A stretch of 7,846 bases of DNA, taken from contig JAKIUD010000102.1 of assembly GCA_021647765.1 (NCBI GenBank), positions 1-7,846 on the forward strand. The letters run 5' to 3'. Source of the stretch: Desulfuromusa sp. (GTDB taxonomy: Bacteria; Desulfobacterota; Desulfuromonadia; Desulfuromonadales; Geopsychrobacteraceae). Below, in pieces: positions 1 to 5,673 of this stretch; within the stretch, counting starts at the first letter, position 1; each line of letters starts with the position of its first letter. A model generated the notes under the pieces. The model searched no databases and had not been told where the DNA came from. It saw only the letters and a program-made list of their open reading frames with translations. The position numbers and the translations under genes were made by a program.

Positions 1-2
1 AT

Positions 3-80
3 ATTTGTAAGTACGTGCAAAACCAATTGGTCGAATTAGATAAAAAGGAAGTCCACGGAAAGCAACTGGAGCTGTTTTAG
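3..80 (+). CDS. C-terminal tail of an unrecognised protein (partial)
   Basis: An open frame runs in from the left edge and stops at TAG (78-80), giving about 25 residues that end in KQLELF. The tail is hydrophilic, rich in Lys, Glu and Gln. I do not recognise the family. Its reality is supported by position: a convincing intrinsic terminator begins 13 bp after the stop, as expected for the end of a transcription unit, and the other two forward frames close sooner (within about 40 bp). The gene body lies outside the window, so function cannot be given. Confidence 0.4.
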   Translation: MCKYVQNQLVELDKKEVHGKQLELF

Positions 81-92
81 GATTTTGCCTTT

Positions 93-122
93 AAAACTCT
101 GTCGCTTGCGGCCGAGTTTTTT
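93..122 (+). terminator. Rho-independent terminator
   Basis: A hairpin has arms 93-104 and 109-120 around a four-base loop (CTTG). AAAACTC pairs with GAGTTTT, then after one T/C mismatch GTCG pairs with CGGC, including one T-G wobble. The right arm runs into six T (117-122). This is a textbook intrinsic terminator for the gene ending at 80, and it insulates the downstream block from it. Confidence 0.85.
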
Positions 123-167
123 ATAAGAAATTTTTCTTGGTTTACCCAAAAGATCAGGATTGTGAGA

Positions 168-216
168 TTTATCCTTTTTTATCCCGTGTATCCCTGATAA
201 ATAGTTTTTTTGATTT
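168..216 (+). repeat. Degenerate copy of dispersed repeat family A
   Basis: This stretch has the ATCC/ATCCC/ATCCC spacing followed by a TGA-A-rich segment and TTTTGATTTA, which also opens the copies at 1338-1421 and 5717-5791. The later part of the repeat (the AGCGAACATC segment) is missing or too diverged to align. It lies 38 bp before the NadE-like start codon, like the other copies that precede genes. Recognition is by eye. Confidence 0.5.
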
Positions 217-254
217 AGATTAGTGGTTACAGCGGCTTTCTGATTGGAGAAAAT

Positions 255-1247
255 ATGTCAAAATCCCCATTTGCCAAAGACCTCCTAACCTTAGATGCAG
301 CAGAGGAAGTTGAAAGAATAACCTCCAATCTGCGGAGTCTGATGCGTAATGCTATCAAGCGACGTGGCATTGTCCTGGGTCTTTCTGGTGGCATCGACAG
401 CAGCGTCACCTGTGCATTGGCAGTGAAAGCTTTCGGCTCCAAAAAGGTTTTTGGGCTCCATATGCCGGAGCGCCATTCGGCAGATGAAACATTATCACTG
501 AGTACGATTATCTCCGATCATTTTGGTATTGCATCGGCACATGAAAATATCTCGGGAATCCTTGAGGCGGTTGGTTTCTATTGTCGCTATGATGAGACGA
601 TAAGGACGGTCATCCCGGAATATGGAGATGGCTGGAAATCAAAAATTGTGACTCCCAATGTGATTGAGAGCGATGAATTTACTCTATTCTCAGTTGTTGC
701 CCAGTCTCCCGATGGTGAGATGATAAAAGTTCGTTTACCCCTCAAGGCCTATCTTGAGATTTTAGCAGCGACAAACTTTAAACAACGCACCCGCAAAATG
801 CTCGAATACTACTATGCGGATCGCCTTAATTATGCGGTTGCCGGAACTCCCAACCGGCTGGAATATGATCAAGGTTTTTTTGTCAAACTTGGTGATGGTG
901 CAGCGGATGTCAAACCGATTGCTCATCTCTATAAAACCCAAGTCTATCAACTTGCTGAATATCTCGGCATTCCGGAGGAAATCAGAAAACGACCACCGAC
1001 AACAGATACCTATTCACTACCACAGGGGCAGGATGAATTTTACTTTTCACTCCCTTATGACCGGATGGATTTGTGCCTTTATGGAAAAAATAATGGCTAC
1101 TCTATTGACGAAGTTGAACCTGTTGTCAATTTAACATCGGAGCAGGTGCAAAAAGTTTATGATGATATCGATGGAAAACGTAAAACAACTCGCTATTTGC
1201 ACCTGTCACCACAATTGGTTGGGGATGTGCCGGAGATAGAAAAATAA
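255..1247 (+). CDS. NadE-family ATP pyrophosphatase (NAD(+) synthase-like)
   Basis: This is a 330-residue ammonia-dependent NAD synthase-like protein of the adenine-nucleotide alpha hydrolase fold. Such enzymes adenylate a carboxylate with ATP and displace AMP with ammonia to give an amide. The PP-loop SGGIDSS is at residues 44-50, the helix NFKQRTRKM at 174-182, GTPNRLE at 197-203 (GTGNKSE in usual NadE), and the hallmark GDGAADVKPI with LYKTQV at 213-230. There is no N-terminal nitrilase/glutaminase domain, so ammonia must be free or come from a partner. Two things are odd: an extra segment of about 45 residues (roughly 120-165), and a rewritten distal region (PPTTDTYSLPQGQDEFYFSLPY, 247-268) where housekeeping NadE carries its substrate-side PSA...GQTDE segment. 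The protein is also longer than the usual ~275 residues. A GGAGA site (246-250) precedes ATG 255. True NAD synthesis is possible; I favour a specialised amide-forming paralogue serving the ACP/ligase genes. Confidence 0.85.
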   Translation: MSKSPFAKDLLTLDAAEEVERITSNLRSLMRNAIKRRGIVLGLSGGIDSSVTCALAVKAFGSKKVFGLHMPERHSADETLSLSTIISDHFGIASAHENISGILEAVGFYCRYDETIRTVIPEYGDGWKSKIVTPNVIESDEFTLFSVVAQSPDGEMIKVRLPLKAYLEILAATNFKQRTRKMLEYYYADRLNYAVAGTPNRLEYDQGFFVKLGDGAADVKPIAHLYKTQVYQLAEYLGIPEEIRKRPPTTDTYSLPQGQDEFYFSLPYDRMDLCLYGKNNGYSIDEVEPVVNLTSEQVQKVYDDIDGKRKTTRYLHLSPQLVGDVPEIEK

Positions 1248-1253
1248 AGAGAT

Positions 1254-1369
1254 TTTTCAGGGGTAAAGGGGATAAACAGGATGGATAAGCCAAGGTTGTG
1301 TACAAGGAAATTACTATGTTCATGTTTTGCAATGTAATTTATCCCTTTTATCCCATTCATCCCTGAAAA
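1254..1369. repeat. Imperfect long inverted repeat downstream of the NadE-like gene
   Basis: The left arm (1254-1288) reads TTTTCAGGGGTAAAGGGGAT and onward. The right arm (1338-1369) is close to its reverse complement, sharing TTTTCAGGG and GGATAAA blocks with small indels. The loop is about 49 nt and is not recognisably coding. The left arm begins 7 bp after the TAA of the NadE-like gene, and the right arm is also the start of repeat family A. No T-tract follows, so it is not a standard terminator, though an RNA hairpin here could weaken read-through into the ACP gene. Confidence 0.6.
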
Positions 1370-1421
1370 TTGGTTTCTGGTTTTGATTTATCAGCGAACA
1401 TCCGCGTGTATTTGCGGCTAA
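1338..1421 (+). repeat. Dispersed repeat family A, copy upstream of the ACP gene
   Basis: Three ATCCC-type units are followed by CTGAAAATTGG, TTTTGATTTA and a 33-base 3' segment (1389-1421). That segment matches 5759-5791 at 29 of 33 positions by direct comparison. The repeat ends 23 bp before the ACP start codon, just upstream of its ribosome-binding site, so it would form most of any 5' leader. Confidence 0.75.
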
Positions 1422-1444
1422 TAGAATTTAAAAGGAGATTTTAA

Positions 1445-1693
1445 ATGTCAGATACAAAAACCAAAATCAGAACATTCATTGTCGAAAATTACCTATTTGG
1501 TGACGATGATGGATTAGAAGAAACAACGTCATTCCTTGATGAAGGAATTATCGATTCCACCGGCATTCTGGAACTGATTGATTTCATCAGTGAAGAATTT
1601 TCTATTGAAGTAGAAGATGAAGAGCTGATTCCGGAAAATCTCGATTCTATTAATAATGTGACGAAATTTATTGCCACCAAGCAGGAAAAATAG
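1445..1693 (+). CDS. Acyl carrier protein (phosphopantetheine-binding)
   Basis: This 82-residue acidic, helical protein has the size and character of a stand-alone ACP. The phosphopantetheine attachment site is IDSTGILEL, with Ser38 as the predicted modified serine after Asp37. The preceding SFLDEGIID and the following FISEEFSIEVEDEEL..ENLDSI blocks match helix II to helix III of carrier proteins. It would hold an acyl or aminoacyl group as a thioester in the cytoplasm. AAGGAGA (1432-1438) sits 6 bp before ATG 1445, a strong start. The ligase gene begins 10 bp after the stop, and the ligase ribosome-binding site overlaps the stop codon, so the two are almost certainly co-expressed and the ligase is the likely loader of this ACP. 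It is unlike the housekeeping AcpP, which has DSLD and lies in fatty-acid operons. Confidence 0.92.
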   Translation: MSDTKTKIRTFIVENYLFGDDDGLEETTSFLDEGIIDSTGILELIDFISEEFSIEVEDEELIPENLDSINNVTKFIATKQEK

Positions 1694-1703
1694 GGGATAA
1701 AAT

Positions 1704-3293
1704 ATGACCTCTCTATTAAAACCGCAGCGCCTCCTTGGCGAAGGGATGTTGTTTTCAGCTCAACGCCATCCTGATAAAACCGCCATTGTTGTCGAAGGAA
1801 AGCCTTTTACCTATCAGCAGCTCAAGGATACATCGCTGCGTCTTGCCGCCGCTTTCAAGGCAAAAGGTCTCAGCAGGGGAGACCGGGTTGCTATCTACAT
1901 GGATAACACTTGGCCGTGCATCGTTTCTGTCTACGCCACCCTTTTGGCCGGGGGAGTTTTCTTTATCATCAACCCCCAAACCAAGGCGGACAAACTTCTT
2001 TATTATCTGCAGGACAGTGAAGCTAAAATCTTGCTGACCGATACCCATCTGGAAAAAAAATATCTGGTGGCCGGAGAAAAAACCACTCACCTGGAAACTA
2101 TCATCGCATCTGGTCAACAGTCAGCATCAAGCACGGTTCAAAATGTTTTTATCACCGATTTTTACAACATCATTGAACAAACAGAGCCATTAACCACAGC
2201 GGTAAAAATCATTCCGACCGATTTAGCTGCCTTTATTTACACCTCCGGCAGTACCGGTGAACCAAAAGCGATTATGCACACCCATCAGGCGATGGTTTTT
2301 GCTGCATGGAGTCTGATTGAATATTTACGTCTTGGTGAAAATGACCGAATTCTGGTTGTGATTCCGTTTGCTTTTGATTACGGTCTCTATCAATTACTCA
2401 TGACAATGAAACTCGGTGCGACCTTGATTGTTGAGCGCTCCTTTACCTTCCCGGCAAAAATCTATCAACGTATTGAAGAGCAGAAGGTGACCGTATTCCC
2501 TGGAGTCCCCACTGTATTTGCAATGATGATTGAGACTCACAACAAGAAAAAACTGGAATTCCCGGCAATAACCCGCATCACCAATACCGCCGCTGCACTG
2601 CCGGCAGCATCAATTCCCCGTCTTCAGGAGATATTTCCGAATGCGCTGGTCTATAAAATGTACGGACTCAGTGAATGCAAACGGGTCTGTTATCTCGAAC
2701 CGGAATTGCTTGATGAAAAACCCCAATCGGTTGGTCAGGCTATCCCGGGAACCGAAACTTTTTTGCTCGATCCTGATGGAGAGCCGGTTGCTCCGGGAGA
2801 GGTCGGTATCCTCCACGTTCGTGGTCCGCACGTCATGGTCGGTTATTGGAAGCTTCCTGAATTGAGTAGCCACATGCTTAAACCCGGTCGTTATCCCGGT
2901 GAGCGGGTGTTGTGTACCCACGACTGGTTTAAAATGGATGCCGACGGTGACCTCTATTTTGTCGGTCGCAGCGACGATATTATCAAAACCCGTGGTGAAA
3001 AAGTCAGCCCGACAGAAGTTGAGAATGTTTTACACAAGACGGTTCCGGGAGTGCGAGAAGCCGTCGTTGTTGGTGTCAACGATCAAGTTCTCGGCCAAGC
3101 GATTATTGCCTATCTGGTTATCGAAGCTGGAATTGTCCCCGATGAAAGACAAATCAAAAAAATCTGTCTGGCCAATCTGGAAAACTTTATGGTTCCACAA
3201 TCGATACTTTTCCTTGATGAAATGCCAAAAACGCCGAATGGTAAAATAGATCGCAAACTATTGCAGCAACAAGCCGAAGGTTTGAACGGATGA
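1704..3293 (+). CDS. AMP-dependent acyl-CoA synthetase / acyl-ACP ligase (adenylate-forming)
   Basis: This is a 529-residue class I adenylate-forming enzyme (ANL superfamily). It activates a carboxylic acid with ATP to an acyl-adenylate and transfers it to a thiol, either CoA or, from its context, the adjacent ACP. Core motifs are in order: P-loop YTSGSTGEPKA (179-189), YGLSE (320-324), the ATP-ribose Asp in THDWF (Asp407), VGR with Arg422, hinge SDDIIKTRGEKVSPTEVE (423-440) and PKTPNGKIDRK with catalytic Lys514 (508-518). All catalytic positions are intact and the length is normal. The stretch after YGLSE (CKRVCYLEPELLDEKPQSVGQAIPG) resembles ligases I associate with exosortase and polysaccharide loci. 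AGGGG (1692-1696) lies 7 bp before ATG 1704. The stop overlaps the next start as ATGA, implying translational coupling. The acid substrate cannot be read from the sequence. Confidence 0.9.
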   Translation: MTSLLKPQRLLGEGMLFSAQRHPDKTAIVVEGKPFTYQQLKDTSLRLAAAFKAKGLSRGDRVAIYMDNTWPCIVSVYATLLAGGVFFIINPQTKADKLLYYLQDSEAKILLTDTHLEKKYLVAGEKTTHLETIIASGQQSASSTVQNVFITDFYNIIEQTEPLTTAVKIIPTDLAAFIYTSGSTGEPKAIMHTHQAMVFAAWSLIEYLRLGENDRILVVIPFAFDYGLYQLLMTMKLGATLIVERSFTFPAKIYQRIEEQKVTVFPGVPTVFAMMIETHNKKKLEFPAITRITNTAAALPAASIPRLQEIFPNALVYKMYGLSECKRVCYLEPELLDEKPQSVGQAIPGTETFLLDPDGEPVAPGEVGILHVRGPHVMVGYWKLPELSSHMLKPGRYPGERVLCTHDWFKMDADGDLYFVGRSDDIIKTRGEKVSPTEVENVLHKTVPGVREAVVVGVNDQVLGQAIIAYLVIEAGIVPDERQIKKICLANLENFMVPQSILFLDEMPKTPNGKIDRKLLQQQAEGLNG

Positions 3294-4183
3294 TAAAGGA
3301 CAATTTGTGGGATCAGCAATTGCTGCGCCTTACGCAGGCACTAACTCCTCTTGAGGATAAACCGGAAGAAACGGTTGCTGCAACGCTGAAAGCACTTTGG
3401 GTCGCCGCTGCCGGCAATCCGATGTCGGTCGAAAAAGCTGCTGATTGTGAAATCGCCAAACTCGACAAAACGGTAGAAAAAAAGCTGATACAACTAGTTG
3501 ATCAACGCTTGTCTGGCGTCCCTCTTGCCCACCTGACCGGTTTCCAGCAATTTCTCGGGGTCGAACTTCTTGCCGGCCCTCAAGCCTTGATTCCACGGAA
3601 AGAGACTGAAATATTAGCTCAACAAGCAGCAAAAAAACTTCTGCAACTATCGAAGCAACAAGATGAAATTACTTTGCTGGATGTCTGTACCGGTGCTGGC
3701 AATTTGATTGTCACATTGACGCTCAATTATCCTCAAGTCCGAGGATATGCCGCTGATTTGTCAACAGATGCTGTTGAACTAGCAAAAGAAAATGTACAAT
3801 ATCATCAATTGCAGGATCGAGTAACGGTTCTTCAGGGAGATTTGCTGTCTCCTTTTGATCGTGAAGATTTTTACCATCAAGTGGATCTGCTGTTGTGTAA
3901 TCCTCCCTATATTTCTTCCAGCAAAGTTTCGGATATGGCCAAGGAAATTTCACAATATGAACCGAGCCTCGCTTTCGATGGTGGTCCCTTTGGCATAAAA
4001 ATATTAAATGCCTTGATAAAACAAGCCCCTAAATTTTTGAAATCCGGAGGATGGTTGATGTTTGAAGTTGGCTTGGGACAAGGGGAGTCATTTGCCAAAC
4101 GGTTAGCTAAAACATATCAGAATATCCAAACAGCTCATGATAAAAATGGAGAGGTCCGGGTTGTTATGGGGCAGGTCGTATGA
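3290..4183 (+). CDS. PrmC/HemK-family SAM-dependent N-methyltransferase
   Basis: A 297-residue protein with the complete PrmC layout. The N-terminal helical domain leads into GVPLAHLTGFQQF (76-88) and IPRKETE (101-107, IPRPETE in typical PrmC). SAM motif I is DVCTGAGN (131-138), an acidic residue follows at Asp156, and the amide-binding catalytic NPPY is at 204-207. EPSLAFDGG (224-232) and FEVGLGQG (258-265) complete the family pattern. PrmC methylates the amide nitrogen of the GGQ glutamine in release factors. Here it is coupled by a 4-bp overlap to a ligase and an ACP rather than sitting beside prfA, and motif I is atypical (DVCTGAGNLI rather than DLGTGSGxIA). That suggests a paralogue acting on a different amide or amine, possibly the product of the NadE-like enzyme. 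A genuine release-factor methylase cannot be excluded. No ribosome-binding site better than the coupled start is seen. Confidence 0.85.
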   Translation: MIKDNLWDQQLLRLTQALTPLEDKPEETVAATLKALWVAAAGNPMSVEKAADCEIAKLDKTVEKKLIQLVDQRLSGVPLAHLTGFQQFLGVELLAGPQALIPRKETEILAQQAAKKLLQLSKQQDEITLLDVCTGAGNLIVTLTLNYPQVRGYAADLSTDAVELAKENVQYHQLQDRVTVLQGDLLSPFDREDFYHQVDLLLCNPPYISSSKVSDMAKEISQYEPSLAFDGGPFGIKILNALIKQAPKFLKSGGWLMFEVGLGQGESFAKRLAKTYQNIQTAHDKNGEVRVVMGQVV

Positions 4184-4205
4184 AATGCCTAGAGAAGTTG
4201 TTTAG

Positions 4206-4263
4206 CCAGTAGAGTAGAGAGCAAACCCGCTGAGTATGGCTAGTTTGCTCTCTACTCTACTGG
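4206..4263. repeat. Perfect 21-bp inverted repeat (strong hairpin)
   Basis: Arms 4206-4226 and 4243-4263 are exact reverse complements (CCAGTAGAGTAGAGAGCAAA plus C) around a 16-nt loop. With one bulge the stem extends outward through GTTTA/TAAAC. It starts 22 bp after the stop of the methyltransferase gene. No T-tract follows on either strand, so it is not a canonical intrinsic terminator. As RNA it would be a very stable stem that could protect the 3' end of the upstream transcript. Confidence 0.9.
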
Positions 4264-4281
4264 TAAACCCAAAAGGTTTAC
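4263..4281 (+). repeat. Short hairpin competing with the 21-bp stem
   Basis: GTAAACC (4263-4269) pairs exactly with GGTTTAC (4275-4281) around a five-base loop, CAAAA. Its left arm uses the same bases that extend the outer end of the 21-bp stem, so the two structures are partly exclusive. No clear T-run follows. Confidence 0.55.
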
Positions 4282-4331
4282 GGTTTCGAATTTAAAGTAA
4301 AAATTCTTTTATCTCTGGCAATGGTCGTGTT

Positions 4332-4364
4332 ATTGTATTAAATATTAAGCATATAGAATACGAT
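4332..4364 (+). promoter_or_regulatory. Putative promoter and operator of the toxin-antitoxin operon
   Basis: This AT-rich stretch contains TTGTAT (4333-4338) and TAGAAT (4354-4359) with a 15-bp spacing, slightly short for a sigma-70 promoter. The outer parts form an imperfect inverted repeat: ATTGTATTA (4332-4340) against the reverse complement of the segment ending at 4364 (ATCGTATTC), matching at 7 of 9. Ribbon-helix-helix antitoxins usually bind such repeats over their own promoter, so autoregulation is plausible. It is called from appearance and position only. Confidence 0.4.
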
Positions 4365-4372
4365 TTGCAGTC

Positions 4373-4378
4373 AGGAGG
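4373..4378 (+). promoter_or_regulatory. Ribosome-binding site deciding the antitoxin start
   Basis: AGGAGG lies only 2 bp before the first in-frame ATG (4381) but 8 bp before the second (4387). The spacing favours ATG 4387, which also gives the typical short ribbon-helix-helix N-terminus. Confidence 0.7.
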
Positions 4379-4386
4379 TTATGATT

Positions 4387-4647
4387 ATGGCGCAGACAAC
4401 AATGACGGTTCGACTTAATGGCGCGTTGAGTGATTTTGTCGCATCAAGTGTTGGCGAAACTGGTTCTTATGAGAATGTGAGTGAGTATATCCGCGATCTT
4501 ATTCGTCGTGATAAGGAACGAGTGGAGCAGGAGTTGTTTGAGCGCCTCAAAGCGGAACTTTCCCTCGCTTTTTCTGCCCCAGAGAGCTCATATGCTCCGT
4601 TAACTGCGACTGAAATCATTAAGCGGAATAGGGGAACCCAGGATTGA
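4387..4647 (+). CDS. parD: ParD-like ribbon-helix-helix antitoxin
   Basis: A protein of 86 residues from ATG 4387. The N-terminal strand TMTVRLNGALSDFV and the helices through SYENVSEYIRDLIRRDKE are the ribbon-helix-helix DNA-binding unit of ParD antitoxins; SEYIRDLIRRD is especially characteristic. The C-terminal half (ELFERLKAELSLAF, then a Pro/Ser/Thr-rich tail to RNRGTQD) is the usual flexible toxin-wrapping segment. It should dimerise, bind its own promoter and neutralise the adjacent ParE-like toxin. The TGA overlaps the toxin ATG by one base (TGATG), so translation is coupled. An upstream ATG at 4381 would add MI but is too close to the ribosome-binding site. Confidence 0.88.
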   Translation: MAQTTMTVRLNGALSDFVASSVGETGSYENVSEYIRDLIRRDKERVEQELFERLKAELSLAFSAPESSYAPLTATEIIKRNRGTQD

Positions 4648-4958
4648 TGCCTGGGGTGCTGATTCAAAATGCCGCCTCTCACCGGATTGATGAAATTTAT
4701 CAATATATCCTGAAACAATGGGGAGTGGAGCAGGCAGAGGTTTATATTACTGGTCTTTTTGCTGCCTTTGCAAAGGTGACGACGCATGAAGTTCTTTCGC
4801 GACCGGTACCTGCTGAGTTTGGAGTGGAGGGTTTTTTCTTCAGGTATGAAAAACACTTTGTGTATTGGCGATATTTGAGCGATGGGAATATTGGTATTGT
4901 GACCATTCTTCACGAGCGTATGCACCAAATTGGTCGGTTCAAGGGTGATTTTGCATAA
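4647..4958 (+). CDS. parE: ParE/RelE-superfamily toxin
   Basis: A 103-residue protein of the ParE/RelE fold. The N-terminal helices (RIDEIYQYILKQWGVEQAEVYITGL) are followed by the beta-sheet core VEGFFFRYEKHFVYWRYLSDGNIGIVTILHERM. The ILHERM strand near the C-terminus is typical of ParE toxins. Classical ParE proteins poison DNA gyrase while RelE relatives cleave mRNA on the ribosome; the lack of a clear RelE catalytic set favours a ParE-type role, but the target is inferred. ATG 4647 overlaps the antitoxin stop by one base. A TTG at 4644 is in frame but unnecessary. The gene looks intact, so the module is probably active for plasmid-like or island maintenance. Repeat family B starts directly after its stop. 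Confidence 0.88.
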   Translation: MPGVLIQNAASHRIDEIYQYILKQWGVEQAEVYITGLFAAFAKVTTHEVLSRPVPAEFGVEGFFFRYEKHFVYWRYLSDGNIGIVTILHERMHQIGRFKGDFA

Positions 4959-4983
4959 GAGCGCAGCGAACGGTCGAGAGATA
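4959..4983 (+). repeat. Dispersed repeat family B, copy 1
   Basis: This copy reads GAGCGCAGCGAACGGTCGAG and on, two substitutions from the family consensus GAGCGAAGCGAACGGGCGAG. It begins at the base after the toxin TAA (4956-4958). Other copies are at 5105-5132, 5669-5695 and 6683-6713, all in the same orientation. Confidence 0.75.
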
Positions 4984-5015
4984 GGGTTTACAAGATGTCT
5001 AAAAACAGAACCATC

Positions 5016-5109
5016 CTCGCACAAAGGCACAGAGACACCAAGAAAGTCAAAAATAGAATTTTGATTGGTTTTAGTAAAAGTATTTCTCCGTGACTTTGGT
5101 GCTTGAGAG
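5016..5109. repeat. Repeat family C, copy 1 (imperfect inverted repeat element)
   Basis: The left arm CTCGCACAAAGGCACAGAGA (5017-5036) resembles the reverse complement of the right arm 5086-5109, sharing CAAAG, CAC and GAG blocks. Between the arms is an AT-rich loop with GTCAAAA and TTGGTTTTA, also found in copy 2. The right arm runs straight into family B copy 2, so B appears to be the tail of a composite C-B unit. Confidence 0.6.
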
Positions 5110-5132
5110 AACGAAGTGAACGGGCGAGAGAC
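5105..5132 (+). repeat. Dispersed repeat family B, copy 2
   Basis: This copy reads GAGAGAACGAAGTGAACGGG and on to CGAGAGAC. It is fused to the right arm of family C copy 1 and shares the GAAC-GGCGAGAG core with copies 1 and 4. It lies about 65 bp before the next gene. Confidence 0.75.
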
Positions 5133-5185
5133 AAAGATTTAAGATCAAAAAGTCAAAAGTGATCCCAGAAATGCCTTAAAATAAT

Positions 5186-5190
5186 GGAGG
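5186..5190 (+). promoter_or_regulatory. Ribosome-binding site deciding a GTG start
   Basis: GGAGG lies 8 bp before GTG 5199. The same bases fall inside the first codons of the longer frame from ATG 5184, which has no ribosome-binding site of its own. The spacing therefore favours GTG 5199. Confidence 0.65.
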
Positions 5191-5198
5191 AACAGATT

Positions 5199-5534
5199 GT
5201 GAAACAAGAGCATTTCGAAATACTGCTTGAAGAAATGAACAGCAAGTTTAACATTGTCATTGAAGGTCATACCGCTCTCGATCAGAAGATTGATCGAAAA
5301 TTTGATCAACTCAATGAAAAAAATGAGCACAACACTTTTTTAATCGGCACGTTGAATGAAAAGATCGATGGTGTTGAAGAAAGACTCAGCAAAAAGATTG
5401 ACAGTGTTGCCGCTGATCTTAAAGCAACTGATAAACGCTTGAGTGATAAAATCGATGGTGTTGCCCTTGATCTCAAAGCTCACCGTTCTGATACCGAAGC
5501 TCATCATGGAGTGTATCGGGTTAAAGAAGGGTGA
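5199..5534 (+). CDS. Small coiled-coil protein of unknown function
   Basis: A 111-residue, highly charged protein starting at GTG 5199. The N-terminal block KQEHFEILLEEMNSKFNIVIEGH is followed by a long heptad-patterned helix (residues about 25-95). The helix contains an internal repeat: KIDGVEERLS, KIDSVAADLKATDKRLSD and KIDGVALDLKAHR. The C-terminus SDTEAHHGVYRVKEG is His-rich. There is no signal peptide, membrane segment or catalytic motif. I associate this small-protein type, with an EHFE.LLEEM start and an AHR.DTEAH..VY end, with Geobacter and its relatives, where it is usually annotated as hypothetical; that is memory, not a search. Repeat elements flank it on both sides, so it may be an isolated cassette rather than part of an operon. 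An oligomerising or scaffold role is only a guess. Confidence 0.75.
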   Translation: MKQEHFEILLEEMNSKFNIVIEGHTALDQKIDRKFDQLNEKNEHNTFLIGTLNEKIDGVEERLSKKIDSVAADLKATDKRLSDKIDGVALDLKAHRSDTEAHHGVYRVKEG

Positions 5535-5547
5535 GACTAAAGCCATT

Positions 5548-5673
5548 CTCTCGCAGAGCACACGGAGATCGCAGAGGAAGTCAAAATCAAGATCAGGTTT
5601 TACGGTTGTAACCAAAAAAAGAGCTTTTGCCTCTATGTTTTAGGTTTCCTCTGCGTTCTTTGCGCCTCGAGAG
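5548..5673. repeat. Repeat family C, copy 2 (inverted repeat element)
   Basis: The left arm 5548-5577 and right arm 5648-5673 pair exactly at both ends: CTCTCG with CGAGAG outside and GCAGAGG with CCTCTGC inside. The middles are similar but unequal in length. The loop of about 70 nt contains GTCAAAATCAAGATCAGG and an A-run. The element starts 13 bp after the coiled-coil gene and ends in family B copy 3. It has the look of a non-autonomous, hairpin-forming dispersed element. Confidence 0.7.

Noticed and set aside
125..138. Small palindrome AAGAAA-TT-TTTCTT after the terminator
   Set aside because: It is short and AT-only with a two-base loop, easily expected by chance in AT-rich DNA.
160..201. 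Sigma-70 promoter for the NadE-like gene (TTGTGA, later GATAAA)
   Set aside because: No -10 box lies at a suitable distance from TTGTGA, and GATAAA lacks a matching -35. The region is also repeat sequence.
1755..2117. 120-codon minus-strand frame inside the ligase gene
   Set aside because: The + strand encodes an unmistakable adenylate-forming enzyme here. The antisense product shows no motif.
4467..5030. 187-codon open frame on the minus strand across the toxin-antitoxin genes
   Set aside because: It is antisense to two clearly recognisable genes, has no family resemblance, and ends within repeat sequence. It is a shadow frame.
5184..5198. ATG 5184 as start of the coiled-coil gene
   Set aside because: Its first codons contain the GGAGG that is ideally spaced for GTG 5199, and nothing upstream serves as a ribosome-binding site.
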